From Phaseolus vulgaris (Eukaryota > Streptophyta > Magnoliopsida > Fabales > Fabaceae): a DNA stretch of 64,000 nt. Positions 59,201 to 64,000 of this stretch are shown in pieces (positions within the stretch are counted from its first letter, which is position 1; each line of letters begins with the position of its first letter). The position numbers were made by a program, and so were the translations under genes. The stretch is taken from contig NC_023751.2 of assembly GCF_000499845.2 (NCBI RefSeq), forward strand, positions 37,127,309 to 37,191,308, given 5' to 3'. The notes beneath the pieces are model-generated. The model was not told the origin of the DNA. It saw only the letters and a list, made by a program, of their open reading frames with translations, and ran no database searches.

Positions 59201-61340
59201 ATTTAGGAATGTCTCAATATGTTTCTTTTGAAAGATAAATAGTCCTTCCTTTTTCACGTCTTCTTTTAAATCTTTCTTTATTTGTATGTTGTTTCCTATG
59301 TAGATAAGATTATCTATATATACAAAGTTAATGAAAGTATCATACACCTAGAGTCTTGATATATAGAGTTGGCTTACTCTTACACCTCTTGAATTCAAGA
59401 TTGGTGAAATATTCATCAATTTTGTTATATCATTCAAGGAGCTTGCTTCAAGACAAATAGAATTTTTCTTAGTCTTATCATTTTGGCTTTATTACCTTTA
59501 CTTAAAACTTCTTGTGGTTCCACATATATTTCTTCTTCGAGAAGACCAAAGGCTAGATTCATATTTAGTTGGTGAATACTCCATCCTTTTTTAGTTGAAA
59601 TAGCTATTATAGACTTGATTTTATTTTTTTTATCAACATTAGAGCCTTGATTATGGTGGTAAGCAACTAGGGCGAATATTTCATTGCAATCAAGTTTATT
59701 CTTGCAATGCCTTGATCATTACATCTTCTTGTTTTGCTTCTTCATAATATTCAAGCTCAATCACAATCATGTTGCATGTTTCATATATATCCACCAAAGA
59801 TTTTACTCGTTTAAAAGTAGAATATGGTAGAAAAAATCTTGTTGTATAGGTGAAGAAAGCGTACCTGGATCTTCTATCACTTTTTGAAACCAATTTTAGA
59901 GACAAAAAATAATTTGTTGCTATAGTGACTAAATTAGAAACCATTTTAGAAACTAAAAAAATTAGATACCAATTTAGAAATTATTTATCAATAATAGAAA
60001 CTAATTTAGAAACCAATAATTTTTTTAGTTTCTAAAGTGGTCTCTAATTTAGTCACTATAGCAACTAATTATTTTTTGTCTCTAAAATTGGTTTCTATTT
60101 AATGATTTTCTTGTAGTGTCTAGTAGTTTCTAGAAATATATGTATCTTAATTTGACAAATATTCATCTTACATATGTTATGCTTAAGGTGTGTGACAATG
60201 TTAAAAAGTTGTGTTGTACAATAAGTGGTCAAAAAACATAATTATGGGTGTAAATCTTGATTTATATGGAATATAAGTAAATAGTAACAGAACAGTTAGT
60301 TAGATTGGTATATGTATATGTATATTATTTAGGAACAATAATAATGTAATTTTTAAAGGTGGTGTGATTGATGTTTAAGAAATGTTCACTCTAGTTCAAT
60401 TAAAGGTTTAGTTTTTTGGTAACTTCCAATGTACCCTCGGCTTGTTTTTCTTATTCTGACTCTTAATCCTCTAGTTTGTTTTGCTTGAACTTGATTAAGT
60501 GATGTTTTTGAGTTGTTGGTTAATTCCTATTTGTTGGTTGGGTGTTTGCTGGTGTATTGTCAGTTGTTGATGGTATGATTTTAATGTTTTCTTTTTCCTT
60601 ATGGGGAGGTTTTAGAGTTTCTTTTCGATATGTATAAGAGTTGGACTACTCCTGAAGTGGTTCACATTTATTTATTATTTTTTGCTGATAAAAAAATGTA
60701 TATTATCTCCATAGCCTTAATATAGCAGAAGAAGATGATGATTTTAAGATTTAAATTTAGGGTCTAACTTTTTGAATGTTGATGACAGTATTGGAAGTCT
60801 TGGAAAGTATCCAGATGAGCTAGAAGTGAAAAACATTAGCGTGACGAACATCTCGATGGTTGGCACAACTAATGGCGTGAGAATCAAGACATGGCCAAAT
60901 AAGCATCCAGGCTCAGCATCATTTATCACCTTCACTGACATCAACATGCAAAATGTTCAAAACCCTATCATCATTGACCAAGAATATGAATGCTCTAAAA
61001 ACTGTCAAAACCAGGTTAATTTATTTGTTTGTTTGTTTATATCATTCTCTCTCAGCAGCATAATTTGTGTTATAATGAAGTTGGAGCATGCTAATATGAG
61101 CATTCATTTACTTCCATGCAGCCTTCACTTGTACAGTTAAAAGATATTAGTTTTTCAAATATAAGAGGAACCACTCCTACACCAATTGCAGTGGATTTAA
61201 GGTGTAGCATGAAATTCCCTTGTGAAAAAGTTAAACTTGAGAACATAAACTTGTCGCTTGGACCCAAGCCTACCGGATCTAGATGTCAAAACATTAAACC
61301 AATTTACATGGGCTTGCAAAAGCCACCAACTTGTCCATAA
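56214..61340 (+). CDS. Exopolygalacturonase (glycoside hydrolase family 28)
   Basis: Secreted enzyme that hydrolyses the alpha-1,4 bonds of polygalacturonic acid (pectin) from the chain end. Five exons: 56214-56420, 57222-57545, 57639-57928, 60789-61014 and 61122-61340. They join in phase to 421 codons plus TAA. Residues 1-22 (MSITKRVGVLVMYFALVYHV and the next two) are a likely signal peptide. VLSFGAKGDGEYDCTQAF starts the mature beta-helix. All four family-28 motifs are intact: NTDGIHIS, GDDCIS, GPGHGISIGSLG (split by intron 3) and RIKTW. It should therefore be active. The end GLQKPPTCP fits the exo/pollen-type clade. Intron 3 is 2.86 kb and filled with transposons. A retroposon begins at the stop codon, so the native 3' UTR is displaced. 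Pollen expression is typical of the clade but not shown here. Confidence 0.95.
56590..56830 (+). mobile_element. Retroposon remnant in polygalacturonase intron 1
   Basis: Worn tail: ATGTAAGGATTGAGACACCT (56,749) then TATTTATTTATTG and CTTTCGGGTAAAAAG. The 5' limit is unclear. Confidence 0.45.
58011..60157 (-). mobile_element. Ty1/copia element remnant in polygalacturonase intron 3
   Basis: Flanked by AATAT on both sides (58006-58010 and 60158-60162). On the minus strand the 3' LTR is 58011-58312, from TGTTAAATTATGATGC to TTCTATCA, preceded by a purine tract AAAAGGAGTG. Only about 40 bp of the 5' LTR remain at the right (TGTCAAATTAAGATAC), abutting the nested MITE. Inside, pieces of reverse transcriptase and RNase H can be read in pol order, from LEEEIYVEP near 59,540 and a Tyr-Ile-Asp-Asn (in place of YVDD) near 59,310 to IYRDNKLAISTTKKS near 58,530. 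Many stops and shifts. Long dead. Confidence 0.82.
59878..60118. mobile_element. CACTA-type MITE nested in the copia element
   Basis: Right end GATTTTCTTGTAGTG; internal TTTTAGAGACAAAAAATAAT and TAGTCACTATAGCAACTAAT. Shorter than other copies (241 bp) because its left half is partly deleted. It sits where the copia 5' LTR should continue, so it arrived after the copia element. Confidence 0.75.
60329..60695 (+). mobile_element. Short retroposon copy in polygalacturonase intron 3
   Basis: Contains TTTTTAAAGGTGGTGTGATTG on the left and TGTATAAGAGTTGGACTACT, then TTTTGCTGATAAAAAA on the right. ATGTATATTAT precedes (60318-60328) and follows (60696-60706), a likely 11-bp target duplication. Confidence 0.7.
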
Positions 61341-61631
61341 ATTATTTTTAAAGGTGGAATGTTGGATTACTCTGAGATCTTTTCTTTGGCTCAATTGAAG
61401 GTTTGATCTTGGATTAATTATAAATTTCCTTATGTTTGTTTCTCTTATTCAGATTGGTGTCTTCAGAGGATTGCCTTTTTTTTCGTTTTAGTTTGTATGC
61501 GGTTGATATTTGGACGTGTTAAGTGTGTAGTTGTCTAGAAGATGTTGTGTTGTATGGTTGTGTTAGACTTTTGTATATTGGTTGGATCACCTCTGAAGTG
61601 GTTCATGTGTATATATTATTTCTTGTTGAAG
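61341..61631 (+). mobile_element. Short retroposon copy at the polygalacturonase stop codon
   Basis: Left TTTTTAAAGGTGGAATGTTG, a box-like GAAGGTTTGATCTTGG, and right TGTATATTGGTTGGATCACC with TTTCTTGTTGAAG. TTGTCCATA occurs at 61331-61339 (last codons plus part of the stop) and again at 61632-61640, a probable target duplication. The element thus now supplies the gene's 3' UTR. Confidence 0.68.
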
Positions 61632-61640
61632 TTGTCCATA

Positions 61641-62160
61641 TCTGACTCATTTTAAAGTGCATGCATTTTTCAGCTCTCACAACAAAGAAGGAAGGAAAAA
61701 AGTATTGTTTTCCATAATTATTGGACCAAATAGGAGAACATGTGGCACATTTTTTTATTTTTTTATTTTTTATCAGCAACATGTGGCACATATAAAGGAG
61801 TGGAACTTACTTAGACCCTTTTTGGTTCATTTTTTGTCTGATTTCCTATCTCTCCTCTTGAAGAACAATTTTGAATCATTTAGAACCAACTTCCATGACT
61901 ATTGTTTCCCAATCTAACCCCATGATTTGAATACTTCTTGGGTAGATATTTGAATCATTTTTTACTATATACAGAAAAGTCAGAAATTGTATATAAAATA
62001 CTTTAGAATTTTCTTACTCTTATTTACATATAGTGTAGAAGAAATAAGACTTTACCATTTTCCTTTCTACTAGTATTTTCACTTTCTGCAGAATTCAGCA
62101 AATGTTGTAGTGATTTTAGAGAGGATGAGTTGTTTCTGAATGTTGGATCAGGAATTCATG
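61641..62160. other. Intergenic downstream of the polygalacturonase gene
   Basis: No gene seen. AACATGTGGCACAT occurs twice about 50 bases apart near 61,740-61,790, around a T-rich tract. Confidence 0.45.
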
Positions 62161-62164
62161 TACA

Positions 62165-62260
62165 TTTTTTTTTATCGGCAAAGAATAAATTTAAATTAAC
62201 ATGAACACTTTAGGGATGTCTCAACCCTTATACAAAAACCAACACCCACACGAATAACAC
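62165..62260 (-). mobile_element. Retroposon tail copy, minus orientation
   Basis: Minus-strand end TTTATTCTTTGCCGATAAAAA preceded by TTTGTATAAGGGTTGAGACA. What lies further upstream on that strand (up to 64 kb) differs from the other copies. Confidence 0.6.
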
Positions 62261-62503
62261 AGACAACAGAACCAACAATTTCAATCATGAACAACACATG
62301 TTTTTTAGGTGCCGCTATAGCTGTAGAATTATGCAGCAAACATGCATAAACATGGCACTAAAATACCATAAACTGTAGAATAAAGAAGCGATTATGCATC
62401 TCCCTTTCCTTTATGTACCTTTGACCAATGATCACTTATATTCCTTGCTCAAATTCGACTTCAGATGCTGCATAATTAAGCACTATAATCAGATCCACTC
62501 ACC

Positions 62504-62690
62504 TTGGTCGTATCAAACATCTTGTTTGATTAAGTGGTTCCAGGAGAGAAATTATAGCATCTACTTGAGCCGGCCCAATACCTGCTACCATATCTGTCAT
62601 CAGGATCACCTTCTTCTTGCTAAATTTTCCTTCATCATATGCATTCTTCAATACTGCTTTATCTCCAAATTGGATTGAGCAATCCCATCA
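62504..62690 (-). other. Exon-like minus-strand stretch, unidentified
   Basis: An open frame of about 50-60 residues reads GDKAVLKNAYDEGKF, then KKKVILMTDMVAGIGPAQVD and AIISLLEPLNQT, with ordinary amino-acid balance. It ends CGACCAAG followed by GTGAGT, a consensus splice donor. I do not recognise the product. It could be one exon of a real gene entering from the right, or a captured fragment carried by the retroposon whose tail lies at 62.17 kb. No second exon could be assigned with confidence. Confidence 0.35.
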
Positions 62691-62699
62691 CGTTCATCA

Positions 62700-64000
62700 A
62701 CATCAGCTTCTTGAGCTCAAAGAGTTATGCTCCTTTACGTTGAATTTGTAGTGGCTCCCCTCCCTCAACCCTGCCACGCACCTTCTATGACTAAGCATTA
62801 CTCACCTCAACATATTTAAGAGTTGGTATGCACGTGCATCACTTCTACTTTGGTTGCATATGGCTTAGATGCATATAGGACAACATCTTATTAGGCACAC
62901 AAAAGCTAAAAATTAAAGCTTGTAGCCAACACGAGATGTTTCCACTCCTGCCAACATTCTTCTCTCGCTCCTAAAGAGCTAAGCCATATCAGTAGCAGCT
63001 AGACAATAAGCTTCAGGGTCTAAGCTCTACACATTTGCACCTTTTATGCATTATAGCTGCAGCGTTTCTTGCTTCGCTCCTTTCTTCCGCCATCCATCAT
63101 ACTATTCAATCTTCCTTACTTCCTTTAGTGTGGTAAGCTTCATTAAAAAATCATGCTACCTTCTTTGCCTTATCCCCACAAAATCAAAGAACCAATTCCA
63201 TACTCCTGCTTAAAAAGCCTTGAATTGGCACCTCAATAGATCAATTCAGCACCCATTTTATCTGCAGAACCATTTTGACATTCTCACATTGATGCTTCTC
63301 ACAAAAACATTCATCATTTCCTTCCCTTCCCCTCATTCTATTTTCCAAACAAAACAGCTGCTAGCAGGTTACCTAAAAACAGCTTGCCACTCAGATACCT
63401 CTGCCACTTTCCTTATATACTTAAATTTATAAACCTAATTGGACTTCATAGAAGTTGGGAAAATATCCTGCATTGGTTTAGGCTCTTTTGGCATCACCTT
63501 TATCCTACATACCAACATCTAGCATCCAACAACCAACGTCCACACCAAACCATCATATCCGAACCTACCGATTCTGATATATCTCCTGCAGCTTCAAGAA
63601 CACTAGTCCTTCTACAAACCTCCTCTGTTTTCTATACTTGTTGCCTACTTACACAACTTCTACTATTGCATCATGTGTCTTTTGAACTACAAAGAACCAG
63701 AGCTATAAGGAGCTTCCCAAAAACCAGTACCACTACCATGGTAACAACCAGTAGCTCCTACAAAAAAAAACATAGGTAATTAGGCCTTGAATACACCTTC
63801 ACATACCCATTTCTGCTTCTATGTTCTCCACCTTCACCTACCCAAAACTACCTTCTAGAACAACAACAAAGAAAACCTCTTATGTCCCATTTCCTTTCTA
63901 GTCATAACTTTTAATGCATTGAACAGGATTCAAATGTCAATTCGAGAAAGAATAACAAAAGGATTGTGCCCTATGTTTCATCCACATCCATGATCTAAGT
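62700..64000. other. Unassigned, less AT-rich region at the right edge
   Basis: C- and CT-rich on the plus strand, unlike the spacers to the left. It might be the antisense of transcribed DNA on the minus strand. No frame shows a recognisable domain. Confidence 0.35.

Noticed and set aside
1..64000. tRNA and rRNA genes
   Set aside because: No cloverleaf-like or rRNA-like stretch was seen by eye; a tRNAscan or Rfam run would settle it.

Overview
The window is plant nuclear DNA: strongly AT-rich, with GT-AG introns and dense transposon debris. The genes and repeat types fit a legume, probably of the soybean/bean/cowpea group. The exact species cannot be read from the sequence.

Layout. (1) 1-4.0 kb, minus: 5' part of an IBR3-type acyl-CoA dehydrogenase gene (ten exons visible, rest beyond the left edge). 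(2) 7.85-15.07 kb, minus: a sucrose synthase gene of the SUS2/SUS3 type (14 exons, 799 codons traced). Its introns carry a 16-unit 31-bp array, a LINE remnant and a short retroposon. Another retroposon copy with a 17-bp target-site duplication sits at its 3' end. (3) 17.0-51.3 kb, plus: six single-exon genes for related 79-85 residue proteins (called A-F here) plus one broken relic, all in one orientation and spaced roughly as pairs (A-B, C-D, E-F). I do not recognise the family. Genes B, C, E and F share a 3'-UTR hairpin whose base pairs covary; A and D lack it. Large flanking blocks are also duplicated (19.3/29.1 kb, 42.2/48.8 kb, 46.7/50.6 kb), so the array grew by segmental duplication. 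Between the genes lie Ty1/copia fragments, CACTA-type MITEs, a LINE RNase H remnant, a protein-kinase (CIPK) fragment and a 105-bp minisatellite. (4) 53.99-55.11 kb: a solo LTR with a perfect 5-bp target duplication. (5) 56.2-61.3 kb, plus: an intact exopolygalacturonase gene (five exons, 421 aa), whose third intron was enlarged by a copia element, a nested CACTA MITE and a short retroposon. Another retroposon copy sits on its stop codon. (6) 61.6-64 kb: no confirmed gene; one minus-strand exon-like stretch.

The three large genes (peroxisomal beta-oxidation, sucrose cleavage, pectin degradation) have no evident functional link. The part most likely to be undescribed is the small-protein array with its hairpin. 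A second theme is one short retroposon family whose tail 'TGTATAAGGGTTG...CTGATAAAAAA' recurs more than a dozen times, has been amplified in tandem at least twice, and landed at the 3' ends of both large downstream genes.
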